This document shows positions 30,032 to 38,189 of a stretch of 64,000 nucleotides of DNA, piece after piece (the first letter of the stretch is position 1; each line of letters starts with the position of its first letter). The notes under the pieces were generated by a model, which was given only the letters and a program-made list of their open reading frames with translations, did not search any database and was not told the DNA's origin. The translations under genes were made by a program, and so were the position numbers. This DNA is from Helicobacter aurati (lineage in GTDB: Bacteria > Campylobacterota > Campylobacteria > Campylobacterales > Helicobacteraceae), in the NCBI RefSeq assembly GCF_003364265.1, contig NZ_NXLW01000003.1:62001-126000 (forward strand). The letters are read 5' to 3'.

Positions 30032-32470
30032 GTGTTGCATTTGTTTTACTACATAAGATTCGCTATGTTTTTATATATATTTTTGATAGCCACAGCCAAT
30101 GGACTTGAAATGAAGCTCAATTATGGCAAACAAAATCAAGAGACTTTTGCGATTCTCAACCTACGTAACACTCATCCATTCTCTTGCGAACAAAGCTTTA
30201 ATGTCAATGGAATCGCTAAATTTATCTTATGTAAAATTGAAGGTATTCCACAAAGCGGCTTCAACCCCACAAAAAGCTCTATGATTTCTTTTAGCTATGA
30301 AATGCAAGATATAAGCGACCCAGACAACCCCAATGAACCACCAAAACGATATATGGTTATTAAAATAACGCCAAACAATAATGCAAAATTACAGCTCTTT
30401 TCTGTTTTTAGCGATTTAAAGAACGAAAAGCCAATTCCTGTAACACGTAAATCTTTATCTAAAAGTTACCAAATTGTTGCTTATCATAACAAGCTACCGT
30501 TCCTAAATCCCGAAGAGAACAAGGAAAGCAGAGATTCTATCAATTTCCCTGTGGCTATCCCACAAACCTCTACGCCCACAATTAGTGAGTTAGATATAAA
30601 TCGCAAGCCATTGCATTACACTGCGGGCAAGGACTTAGAGGCATTTTTAGAAATCAAGCAACATATTAGAGATAGAGAATATGATCAGGCTCTAACGAAA
30701 ATTTCTCAAACACTTGCAAGCTACCCTGATAGTCTTTTTGCAAAAGACCTCTTGTATTACGCCATTGTTGCACTCGACAAAAGCCGGAATGAAAAAGCGG
30801 ATAATCTCATTATAGAAAAAGCAACACAATGGGCAAAAGTTTATGCAAGTGATGATAATGCGCCAGAGGTTATGTATATTCTAGGAAAAGCCCATATCCA
30901 TGAAAATAGGTTGAAAGATGCTCTTTACTATTTTAACCGTATTGCAGAAGAATATGAACATTCCAGATACGCTCCATTAGCAAAAATGCAAATTGCTAAC
31001 ACCCTTAAATCTAAATCTGATTTAAGACGAGCACCACTTATTTATCGTGAAGCATACCAGCAAGCCAAAGACTTAGAATCTGCAAGCCAAATCGCTATTT
31101 CATGGGCTAGATTCAATCTTAGAAATGAAGATTTTGACAATGCTGATGAACTTTTTAGAAAGGTTTATAAAGTTTTCCCTGCCTACTTTCTGATTGATAA
31201 ACAACAGACACAAGAAATCCTTAATGAATTAGAAGAAGATCAACGTTATAGTATAGCTGCCGATATTGCCGGATATTTGAGTGGTTATGTGCCTGTAGAG
31301 AGCGAACAACACGCGAACTTATTGATGAAAGCTTCAGAATTTGCAATGCGCGCGGGAGATTTTGATAAATCGCATAAATTTAATCAAGATTTCCTATATT
31401 ATCACCCTAATCATAGTCTTGCCGAAGCAATAAGGGCAAGAGACGATTCATTATTATTTGATATAAGTGGAAATTACAGCGAAAAAATGGCAAGATACGA
31501 ACACATTATCGCTAACTATCCCAATACAGAGAATGCTAAAAAAGCATTATCCCTTAAAGCGCAACTCTTGTTAGACAATAAAGAATACGCGAATGTTATT
31601 GCAATGCGTAATTTGCTACCACAAGATTCTCCAATACTACAACATGCTATCGATAAACAAGTAGAAATTTATATCCGCGAAAATAACTGCAACGGTATAG
31701 CTGGCGTGTTAAGCAATGCCAATAAAGTAAGTCTTACAGTGAAAGAAAGTCTTGACGTCTTTGAATGCCTTTATAACCAAAATAATTATGAAAAAGCTAA
31801 CGAGCTATTTTCCCAATTGCATAAACACATTCAAGATGGTGACAGCCAATTAAAATGGCTCTATTTGCAAGCCAATACTCTTTTTGCGCTAGGGCAAGAT
31901 AAACTTGCCGTAAAAGCAGCAAGAGATGTTATAGATTTAGCCTTTGCAATGGGGAAAAAACAATATTATGATATAGCTTTCAAGATGTTTAACGCGCTTT
32001 TTAATGACGACAGCACCAGAGCGCAGGCTATTCAATTAAGCTCTGAAATAGATTCGTGGTTTCCTCAAGATAGTAGATTATTGCCCGTGCATTTCGCTCT
32101 ACTCAATGAAGCGCAACACAACAATGACCCTTTAGCCATCAAGCACGAAACAAATACTCTTATGAAACTTCAGAACAGTTTGAAACAATACCCTTATAGC
32201 CCTTATATCAACTTTATCTACATTAACGGATTGATTGAAGACAATAAATATGAAACTGCCTTACAACAATTAGAATCTCTTAAGCAATTCCAGCTAAATT
32301 TGGACGACAAACAACAAAGATTCTATAAGATAGCAAATATATACTACACTTTAAAGCAAATGGACAAGAGTAAAGAAGCACTCAATGCTTGCATTGCGCT
32401 AGACAGCACGACAACTTGGGGAACATTATGTAATAATGCAATGGATTTGCACAATAACAACTTTGAATAG
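30032..32470 (+). CDS. pflA: Paralysed flagellum protein PflA, TPR-repeat
   Basis: An 812-residue secreted or membrane-anchored protein, close in length to H. pylori HP1274 and C. jejuni PflA (about 790-800). A hydrophobic leader (about 9-25) is followed by an N-terminal beta-rich domain to about 170, then a long series of TPR-like helices (for example EVMYILGKAHIHENRLKDAL). PflA is a periplasmic part of the flagellar motor disk needed for rotation. It starts at GTG 30032 (TTG 30035 also fits TAAGGATAG better; ATG 30065 lies in the leader). Confidence 0.85.
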   Translation: MLHLFYYIRFAMFLYIFLIATANGLEMKLNYGKQNQETFAILNLRNTHPFSCEQSFNVNGIAKFILCKIEGIPQSGFNPTKSSMISFSYEMQDISDPDNPNEPPKRYMVIKITPNNNAKLQLFSVFSDLKNEKPIPVTRKSLSKSYQIVAYHNKLPFLNPEENKESRDSINFPVAIPQTSTPTISELDINRKPLHYTAGKDLEAFLEIKQHIRDREYDQALTKISQTLASYPDSLFAKDLLYYAIVALDKSRNEKADNLIIEKATQWAKVYASDDNAPEVMYILGKAHIHENRLKDALYYFNRIAEEYEHSRYAPLAKMQIANTLKSKSDLRRAPLIYREAYQQAKDLESASQIAISWARFNLRNEDFDNADELFRKVYKVFPAYFLIDKQQTQEILNELEEDQRYSIAADIAGYLSGYVPVESEQHANLLMKASEFAMRAGDFDKSHKFNQDFLYYHPNHSLAEAIRARDDSLLFDISGNYSEKMARYEHIIANYPNTENAKKALSLKAQLLLDNKEYANVIAMRNLLPQDSPILQHAIDKQVEIYIRENNCNGIAGVLSNANKVSLTVKESLDVFECLYNQNNYEKANELFSQLHKHIQDGDSQLKWLYLQANTLFALGQDKLAVKAARDVIDLAFAMGKKQYYDIAFKMFNALFNDDSTRAQAIQLSSEIDSWFPQDSRLLPVHFALLNEAQHNNDPLAIKHETNTLMKLQNSLKQYPYSPYINFIYINGLIEDNKYETALQQLESLKQFQLNLDDKQQRFYKIANIYYTLKQMDKSKEALNACIALDSTTTWGTLCNNAMDLHNNNFE

Positions 32471-32474
32471 AATT

Positions 32475-33245
32475 CTAATTAAAAGATTTGCGATTAAAAA
32501 ACTGCTCTAATGTTTTATGTATTCTCTCTATTGCCTGTGTAGCTGGCATATACAATATTGTATCAAATAGAGATTCTCTAATGTTCGAATGATATTCAAG
32601 ATTGTTGAGAATCTTATAACCAATTTTTCCTCTTTTTTCAGCCATTGTAACTAGAGAATTGACATCTATCACGTTGGCACTTGTCCCAATAACCAACACA
32701 CAATCCTCCTGTGTAAGATTCTCGAAAGTTTGGTAGAGAAGAGTATATTGCGGGGCATGTTCAAAGAAAAATACAACAAAAGGCTTAAGATATTGGTATT
32801 GACAATTTTGACAATCATGCTTTTGAAACTCATTGTACCCTATTGTAAAAATAGTCTCGCAGCGCGGACAAATAATCTTCGTCAATTCACCATGTAAATG
32901 CACGACACGATTCGCCCCAGCGCGTTCTAGCAAATCATCCACATTTTGTGTTATATAAATAACCTCTATTGGCTTATCTGATTGACTTCGCGATGAAGAA
33001 TCTGCATTAAGAATCATGGGAAGCTGTGCCAAAAAATTGTGCATTTTATTTGGTTGTACTTTTTCTAATTCTTTACGTCTAAGATTGTAGAATTTATGTA
33101 CAAGTGAAAAGTTACTAAGCCAATTGTTGTAGTTACATACTTCCATAGGGTCATATTGCGCCCATAATCCGTTATCGTCTCTAAAGGTACTTAATCCAGA
33201 TTCTGCACTTAGTCCCGCTCCACTGAAGACAACAAGCTTTGCCAT
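32475..33245 (-). CDS. cobB: NAD-dependent protein deacylase (sirtuin)
   Basis: A 256-residue Sir2 protein. NAD-binding GAGLSAESGLSTFR (9-22), TQNVDDLLERAG, catalytic His in HLHGEL, and a zinc site made of CPRC and CQNC are all visible. It removes acyl groups from lysines using NAD. It is the last gene of the mraY-to-cobB run, 43 bases after the dprE2-like gene, with AAGGAGTATAT before its ATG. A tail-to-tail junction with pflA follows after 4 bases. Confidence 0.95.
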   Translation of the reverse strand: MAKLVVFSGAGLSAESGLSTFRDDNGLWAQYDPMEVCNYNNWLSNFSLVHKFYNLRRKELEKVQPNKMHNFLAQLPMILNADSSSRSQSDKPIEVIYITQNVDDLLERAGANRVVHLHGELTKIICPRCETIFTIGYNEFQKHDCQNCQYQYLKPFVVFFFEHAPQYTLLYQTFENLTQEDCVLVIGTSANVIDVNSLVTMAEKRGKIGYKILNNLEYHSNIRESLFDTILYMPATQAIERIHKTLEQFFNRKSFN

Positions 33246-33288
33246 ATATACTCCTTAGAATCTGATTTATGAAATAACAAACAAAATA

Positions 33289-34071
33289 TTACAATTTCAT
33301 TCGCATAAAGATTCTATCTGGTAATAGCTTAATAAATAGCATAATCCAACGCCATATTGATTTATAATAGAGACAAGTCTTTTTTCCTTGTAATTCTCTA
33401 TAAATACCTCTAGCAAGCTCATTAGGACTAGCAATCAGAATCTTTCGCGCGACGGCATTTCCTATAGTTACATCTTTGAGACTTTTGGTTTGAGTAAAAC
33501 CAGCTTTGACACACAGCACTCTGATATTGTTGTCTCTTTGTATTCCAAAGCGATTGGCGAGCCCTTCCATATAGGTACTAAGGGCAGCTTTGCCACAACC
33601 ATAGAGATAATTGCTAGCCCTGCCTCTTTCTCCAGCCACCGAACTTATAGCAATAATAAAACGACCGATAAAAGACGTAGATTCCTGTTCAAATCGTTGC
33701 GCGACTAACTCTAATAAACTTATAGCACCTAAGACATTTACCTCAACACTCTGTTTTGCTAAAGAAAAATTTGACTGCGCATCTTGCTGCTTTGGCATAA
33801 AACCAGCGACATAAATTACTCCATAAATATTATCAAATGACTGAATAAATGTTCTATGGCTTGCAAAATCACGAACATCAAGCGTTCGCATTGTTATCTT
33901 AACGTTATAACGTGCCGACATATCATGATAAAAAGATTCTAAAGAACAAGTATTTCTTGCGCAAAGAATGAACTCTAAAGAATCTATGGTAGCAAATTGC
34001 GCAAATACTTCTACAAGAGCCTTAGAGATTTCGCTTGTTGCACCTATAATAAGGACTTGTTTGGATAGCAT
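33289..34071 (-). CDS. DprE2-like short-chain reductase (polyprenyl-P-arabinose synthesis)
   Basis: A 260-residue SDR protein. The nucleotide-binding start is VLIIGATSEISKALVEVF. The catalytic segment reads AISSVAGERGRASNYLYGCGKA, with Ser, Tyr and Lys in place. The SVAGER phrase and the C-terminal basic/hydrophobic tail (RWIMLFIKLLPDRIFMR) resemble mycobacterial DprE2 rather than FabG. With the DprE1-like and UbiA-like neighbours it would reduce the 2'-keto intermediate to polyprenyl-phosphoryl-arabinose. ATG 34071 is chosen because AAGGAGTTAT precedes it. It overlaps the preceding gene by 28 bases, implying translational coupling. Confidence 0.8.
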   Translation of the reverse strand: MLSKQVLIIGATSEISKALVEVFAQFATIDSLEFILCARNTCSLESFYHDMSARYNVKITMRTLDVRDFASHRTFIQSFDNIYGVIYVAGFMPKQQDAQSNFSLAKQSVEVNVLGAISLLELVAQRFEQESTSFIGRFIIAISSVAGERGRASNYLYGCGKAALSTYMEGLANRFGIQRDNNIRVLCVKAGFTQTKSLKDVTIGNAVARKILIASPNELARGIYRELQGKKTCLYYKSIWRWIMLFIKLLPDRIFMRMKL

Positions 34072-35732
34072 GATAACTCCTTTTGATTGCCCGAAATCAG
34101 AATATACAACGCGCAAAAATAAAGCAAGCTAGCATAACACAGGGCAAAAAAATGACTAACGATATAAAAATAAGCATCCATATAAAGCAAAATATAAAAA
34201 CAATAGAGCAGCAAAATAAAAAACTCCATTTTCCGCAAGGCAAACATTCCAATAAACAACAAACAAATAACCACTGTATAATCATAAATATGATGCTGAA
34301 ATAAGCAAAACGATAGAATAAGCGAAGAGAGAATGATACGGTTTTGTGATGGCTTTATTCTTAGAATCACATATATCCAAGCAATAAGACAACATAATAT
34401 TACATAGAGAAAAGGATTCTTGCCATTTAATCCACCAAAAGTGTGTTTAGCGAGGCTCAAGAAATCAATCACCATAGAACTTGCATGCTCTTTACCCACC
34501 ATAACAGGCAGGAATAAAGACTCTAAAAATCCCAAATGAAAATAGTTAGCAAAGACAGCAACAACCAAAACATGAATACTTATAGCAAATACTACAGGTT
34601 TATAGAATCTTGCAAAGAAAAAGCCTAGCATAAGCGGGATACCAAAAGTATATTTCACGCCAACAATGCTCAAGGCAATACCACAAATGAAAGTATTATG
34701 TCTATAGACGAAACTAAGAATAATGAATAATGCAAGTATTAAAGGAATATTGCCGCGAAAAATCGCCATAGCATAAGTCTGACTTGCAAAAAACGTAACC
34801 GCTACGATAGCAAAATATACAAAGGGTATCTTGCGGAATCTCATCTCCCTATAAAGAAAATAAAAAACCACAAGAATGCACAAATTATTCACTATTGCAT
34901 AAAGAATCTTTGCATTATCATATTCAAACACGGCAAAAGGATACATTAGAACATAAAGTAAATGCGCATAGTTTGCTTTATTGCCAAGGAAATGGTTGCC
35001 CTGTAATGTCTCAACAAAAGGGTTAAGACTTGTATCCATTCCATGTAATCCAAAAAGTTGCACAGAAGGATACCATTGCATATCACCACTATCATTGCTA
35101 CCTAAATAGGCTCCTCCTTCCCTTATGACAATATCATCTATATATAAGAAAATGTAAAAAGCAATCAGGCTAAAAAATATGAGTAAAAAGTGTTTCCCTA
35201 TCCTAGAATCTTCGAGCTTAATAAATAGGGAATTTATCCTTTCAAAAAGGACATAAAGAGAATCATTAGCTAACAAAACAATCTGTTTTTTACCTTGAGC
35301 GTACCAATATGAGAGAGTGTGATTATGGTAATAGAATCGCAATTGCACAACAAGCAAGCAAACAATCCATAGGCTACACAACACAGCAAAACCTTTAGTG
35401 GTAAGTTTTGCCTCATAATCAATAGAGCCGATTCTCTCTTTAAGTTGCAAATTTGTATAGCCAATAAGAGTGAAATTAAAATCATAAATTTCATGAATAT
35501 ATGGTTCTATGTTTTTATTAGAATCTTTAAGAGGCTGTGTAGGAACATGCAACTTATAGAGATTCGAACGTGCAAATTCCTTGAGCAGGATCGATATTCC
35601 CTTACTTGCTATCATCGCATGAAACACATTAGGCATATCTCGATAAGACTTGATAACAACATCAGCATTCTTAACGCGAATAAGACTACAAGAACAAAGC
35701 AAAATTAAGAAAAAAATTGAAATATACTTCAT
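34044..35732 (-). CDS. GT-C type membrane glycosyltransferase, candidate arabinosyltransferase
   Basis: A 562-residue polytopic protein. Residues 1-17 form a first membrane helix ending in CSCS (signal anchor or lipoprotein-like), and about 18-110 is a soluble, probably periplasmic, segment. Roughly ten membrane helices follow. A loop with SNDSGDMQWYPSVQLFGLHG (about 225-245) resembles the Asp-containing first catalytic loop of GT-C/GT87 enzymes that use polyprenyl-phosphate sugars. Its position between the UbiA-like and DprE2-like genes suggests that it transfers the arabinose made by the cluster. Start ATG 35732 follows GGGGATGTATC and avoids overlap with ubiA. Acceptor and sugar are inferred, not seen. 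Confidence 0.6.
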   Translation of the reverse strand: MKYISIFFLILLCSCSLIRVKNADVVIKSYRDMPNVFHAMIASKGISILLKEFARSNLYKLHVPTQPLKDSNKNIEPYIHEIYDFNFTLIGYTNLQLKERIGSIDYEAKLTTKGFAVLCSLWIVCLLVVQLRFYYHNHTLSYWYAQGKKQIVLLANDSLYVLFERINSLFIKLEDSRIGKHFLLIFFSLIAFYIFLYIDDIVIREGGAYLGSNDSGDMQWYPSVQLFGLHGMDTSLNPFVETLQGNHFLGNKANYAHLLYVLMYPFAVFEYDNAKILYAIVNNLCILVVFYFLYREMRFRKIPFVYFAIVAVTFFASQTYAMAIFRGNIPLILALFIILSFVYRHNTFICGIALSIVGVKYTFGIPLMLGFFFARFYKPVVFAISIHVLVVAVFANYFHLGFLESLFLPVMVGKEHASSMVIDFLSLAKHTFGGLNGKNPFLYVILCCLIAWIYVILRIKPSQNRIILSSLILSFCLFQHHIYDYTVVICLLFIGMFALRKMEFFILLLYCFYILLYMDAYFYIVSHFFALCYASLLYFCALYILISGNQKELSCYPNKSLL

Positions 35733-35748
35733 GATACATCCCCAAGAT

Positions 35749-36726
35749 TCATAAATAAAGCAAGACAAAAAAGCTGATAATCCACAAACTAATCACGATT
35801 TGTAGAAATCTATCTTTTAAAACAACCTTGCTTGGATCTTCCGTCTTATTCATGACAAAAGTAAGCTGCAAGTAACGTAAGATTCCAAGCAAAACAAAAA
35901 TACTTGTAAGATAAAGAGAAGAAGTTTGCATACGAATTGTTACAGAGGAATCTATGCTATACAAAATATAAGCTATTAAGATAATGGCAGCAAGAACACC
36001 TAAAGCGCAATCAAAAAAAGGAAGATTATAATCTTGCAAACAAGGGCGCATTGTGTGTGATACTTGCCATTCGCCGCGTCTCTTTGCTAATGCAAGAAAA
36101 AGCGAAAGGCAAAATGTGATGACAATAATCCAATGTGAAAGGGCAACTTGCGCCGCAAAAGAACCAATAAATAACCGTAAAACAAATCCTGTAGCAATAA
36201 CACAAATATCTACGATAGCAATGTGCTTTAACTTGAGAGTGTAGGCAATATTAAGAAAGACATAAACACATATAGGCAAAAAGATAAAAATAGCATTTGG
36301 CAATATAAAATTCGATGATATAAAGCTTTGCAACCAATAAAAAGAGAGAAAAGAGGAATCAAAAGATCGATTAGTATTAGTTAAGAATGGGGTTGCCCCC
36401 CCCCCCCCGTATAGCACGATGCTACAAATCATGAATAATCCAAGCAGCAATAGTAGAGCAGCAAAATAAGCAGCAGCTTGGGGGGATATTGCACCAGAAG
36501 CTAAGGGGCGCGAAGCCTTTGTATGGTGCAATCTATCGCGTTCCCTATCAAAAATATCATTTACAACATAAATACTACTACAAACTAAAGAGAATCCTAG
36601 AAATACACCACAAAGGGAAAAGAAAATATCAGGATTGAGAATCTGAAACGCAAAAAATGCTGGAGCAAAAATGAAAAGATTCTTTATCCATTGATACGCT
36701 CGCATAAGATATAAATAATTCCTCAT
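35749..36726 (-). CDS. UbiA-family DPPR synthase-like prenyl-phosphate phosphoribosyltransferase, phase-variable
   Basis: A 325-residue membrane enzyme with about 8-9 helices. It starts YLMRAYQWIKNLFIFAP and has the UbiA metal motif NDIFDRERD followed by RPLASG (about 56-80), the pattern of mycobacterial Rv3806c, which attaches 5-phosphoribose from PRPP to decaprenyl phosphate. The FAD oxidase and SDR neighbours support this over quinone prenylation. The coding strand contains 13 consecutive G (36408-36396), read here in frame as YGGGGAT near residue 108. Gain or loss of a base would truncate the protein after about 110 residues. TTGAGGAATTGC precedes the ATG. Confidence 0.8.
   Translation of the reverse strand: MRNYLYLMRAYQWIKNLFIFAPAFFAFQILNPDIFFSLCGVFLGFSLVCSSIYVVNDIFDRERDRLHHTKASRPLASGAISPQAAAYFAALLLLLGLFMICSIVLYGGGGATPFLTNTNRSFDSSFLSFYWLQSFISSNFILPNAIFIFLPICVYVFLNIAYTLKLKHIAIVDICVIATGFVLRLFIGSFAAQVALSHWIIVITFCLSLFLALAKRRGEWQVSHTMRPCLQDYNLPFFDCALGVLAAIILIAYILYSIDSSVTIRMQTSSLYLTSIFVLLGILRYLQLTFVMNKTEDPSKVVLKDRFLQIVISLWIISFFVLLYL
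36396..36408 (-). repeat. G13 homopolymer tract inside the UbiA-like gene
   Basis: Thirteen consecutive C on the plus strand (G on the coding strand). Homopolymeric G tracts of this length are the standard slipped-strand phase-variation element in Helicobacter and Campylobacter. In this copy the reading frame is ON. Confidence 0.95.
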
Positions 36727-36781
36727 TGCAATTCCTCAAATCCAAGATTCTCTTGAAGCAAAATTATAGCCAAATAGAGCA

Positions 36782-38179
36782 TTATAACCCTAGTCTCCTG
36801 CTTTGCAGGCTTTGTAATTTTTCATGTAAGTTATAATCAATGCGAAGTTTGCGAAATTCTGCCGCCCGTTGATAAGAACTCTCAAAAGTATGTTTACTCA
36901 TACGGGAATCTTTTGTCAAATACAATCTCCCGCCATGCCTTATAACAATATCATCAAGCTTTTCTAACAATACAAAAACATTCGATGTTCTCTTAAAGTC
37001 AAGAGCCAGAGAGTAGCCTTCCAACGGAAAACACAAGAAACTAGAATCTTCTTTACCATAAAGTTTTAAAACATTCAAAAAAGAAGCCTGCTTAGACATT
37101 GCGATAAGATGTAATATTTTTTGCAACGCCTGCAATCCATGCTCTTTAGGAATAATACATTGGTATTGCAAAAAACCATTCCTGCCATAGATTTTATTCC
37201 AAGATAACACAGAATCAAGCGGATAGAAGAAAGATTCAAAAGGCACTCTTTTGCTGCCATTACTCGCCCTTGCATAATAGAGTGTATTGAAGATTCCCAC
37301 AGAGAGAGGATTAAGTGTGCTATTGGGGAAATAACAAGGGATAGAGAGTTTTCTAGCTTTCGGGGATTCTTGGCAATTGGTTATTTGATGGCTACATGCA
37401 CAAGATTGAAACTGCAACGTAGGAACTTCATTATCCTTAGCAAAATCCCCATAAGTTACAAGCCCTCGACCAAGCATTGCACCATGCGCAAGACTATCAA
37501 TCCAAGCCACTGCGTAAGGTGAATTTTGACACGATTCAAGGGATTGCAGAGTCTCATGAAGATTCTGTGTTTTGATTGTAGTCTGTATAATATACGTGGA
37601 TGACACAGGCTGTAACCTTATCCTTGCATCAAGAATCACTCCTGTAAGCCCCATGCCTCCAAAAGTTGCATAAAATAAATCAGAATGAGACTCTCTACTA
37701 CAGTGTTTTATCTCACCATTTGGAAGCATTAGAGAAAAATCCAGTACAGATTCTATGAAATTACCGCCTTTATATTGCGTTTTGTGCATTGTAGAATCCA
37801 ATACATTATTATAATGATGATTTTTGCCATGCACATTGGAAGCTATCGCTCCTCCCAACGTGATATATTGTGTCCCAGGAGTAATATGCAGAAAAAAGCC
37901 CTTTTGCATGCTAAAGCTAAGAATACTCTCAAACGTTACGCCGCATTGCGCATGCAAAACGGCGCATTCAGGACAAAAACTATAGATCTTGCTATAAGGC
38001 TTACAATCAAGCACACTTTCGCTTAATGCGCTATCTCCGTAACTTCTTCCATTGCCATGCGGAATGAATGATTTGGTACTGCTAAAAAATTCTTGTAACT
38101 CTGAAACACTCCGTAAAGCCTTAATAGCAGATGCAACTGCGGGATATCCACCAAAACCCTGTAACTGCTGTAACTGCAT
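36782..38179 (-). CDS. DprE1-like FAD-dependent oxidase (polyprenyl-P-ribose 2'-epimerase subunit)
   Basis: A 465-residue FAD-binding oxidoreductase. The FAD domain contains PHGNGRSYGDSAL and LGGAIASNVHGKNHH, matching DprE1 including the conserved HGKNHH. Further matches are GMGLTGVILDARI, PLDSVLSWNKIYG, NGFLQYQ and GGRLYLTKDSRM near the C-terminus. DprE1 oxidises the 2'-hydroxyl of polyprenyl-phosphoryl-ribose before DprE2 reduces it to the arabinose epimer. The Cys that benzothiazinones attack in M. tuberculosis (Cys387, GWNICVDF) aligns with Ala here (GYSLALDF). Start ATG 38179 is set by GGGAGGATTCT. It follows mutY by 10 bases. Confidence 0.85.
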   Translation of the reverse strand: MQLQQLQGFGGYPAVASAIKALRSVSELQEFFSSTKSFIPHGNGRSYGDSALSESVLDCKPYSKIYSFCPECAVLHAQCGVTFESILSFSMQKGFFLHITPGTQYITLGGAIASNVHGKNHHYNNVLDSTMHKTQYKGGNFIESVLDFSLMLPNGEIKHCSRESHSDLFYATFGGMGLTGVILDARIRLQPVSSTYIIQTTIKTQNLHETLQSLESCQNSPYAVAWIDSLAHGAMLGRGLVTYGDFAKDNEVPTLQFQSCACSHQITNCQESPKARKLSIPCYFPNSTLNPLSVGIFNTLYYARASNGSKRVPFESFFYPLDSVLSWNKIYGRNGFLQYQCIIPKEHGLQALQKILHLIAMSKQASFLNVLKLYGKEDSSFLCFPLEGYSLALDFKRTSNVFVLLEKLDDIVIRHGGRLYLTKDSRMSKHTFESSYQRAAEFRKLRIDYNLHEKLQSLQSRRLGL

Positions 38180-38189
38180 AGAATCCTCC

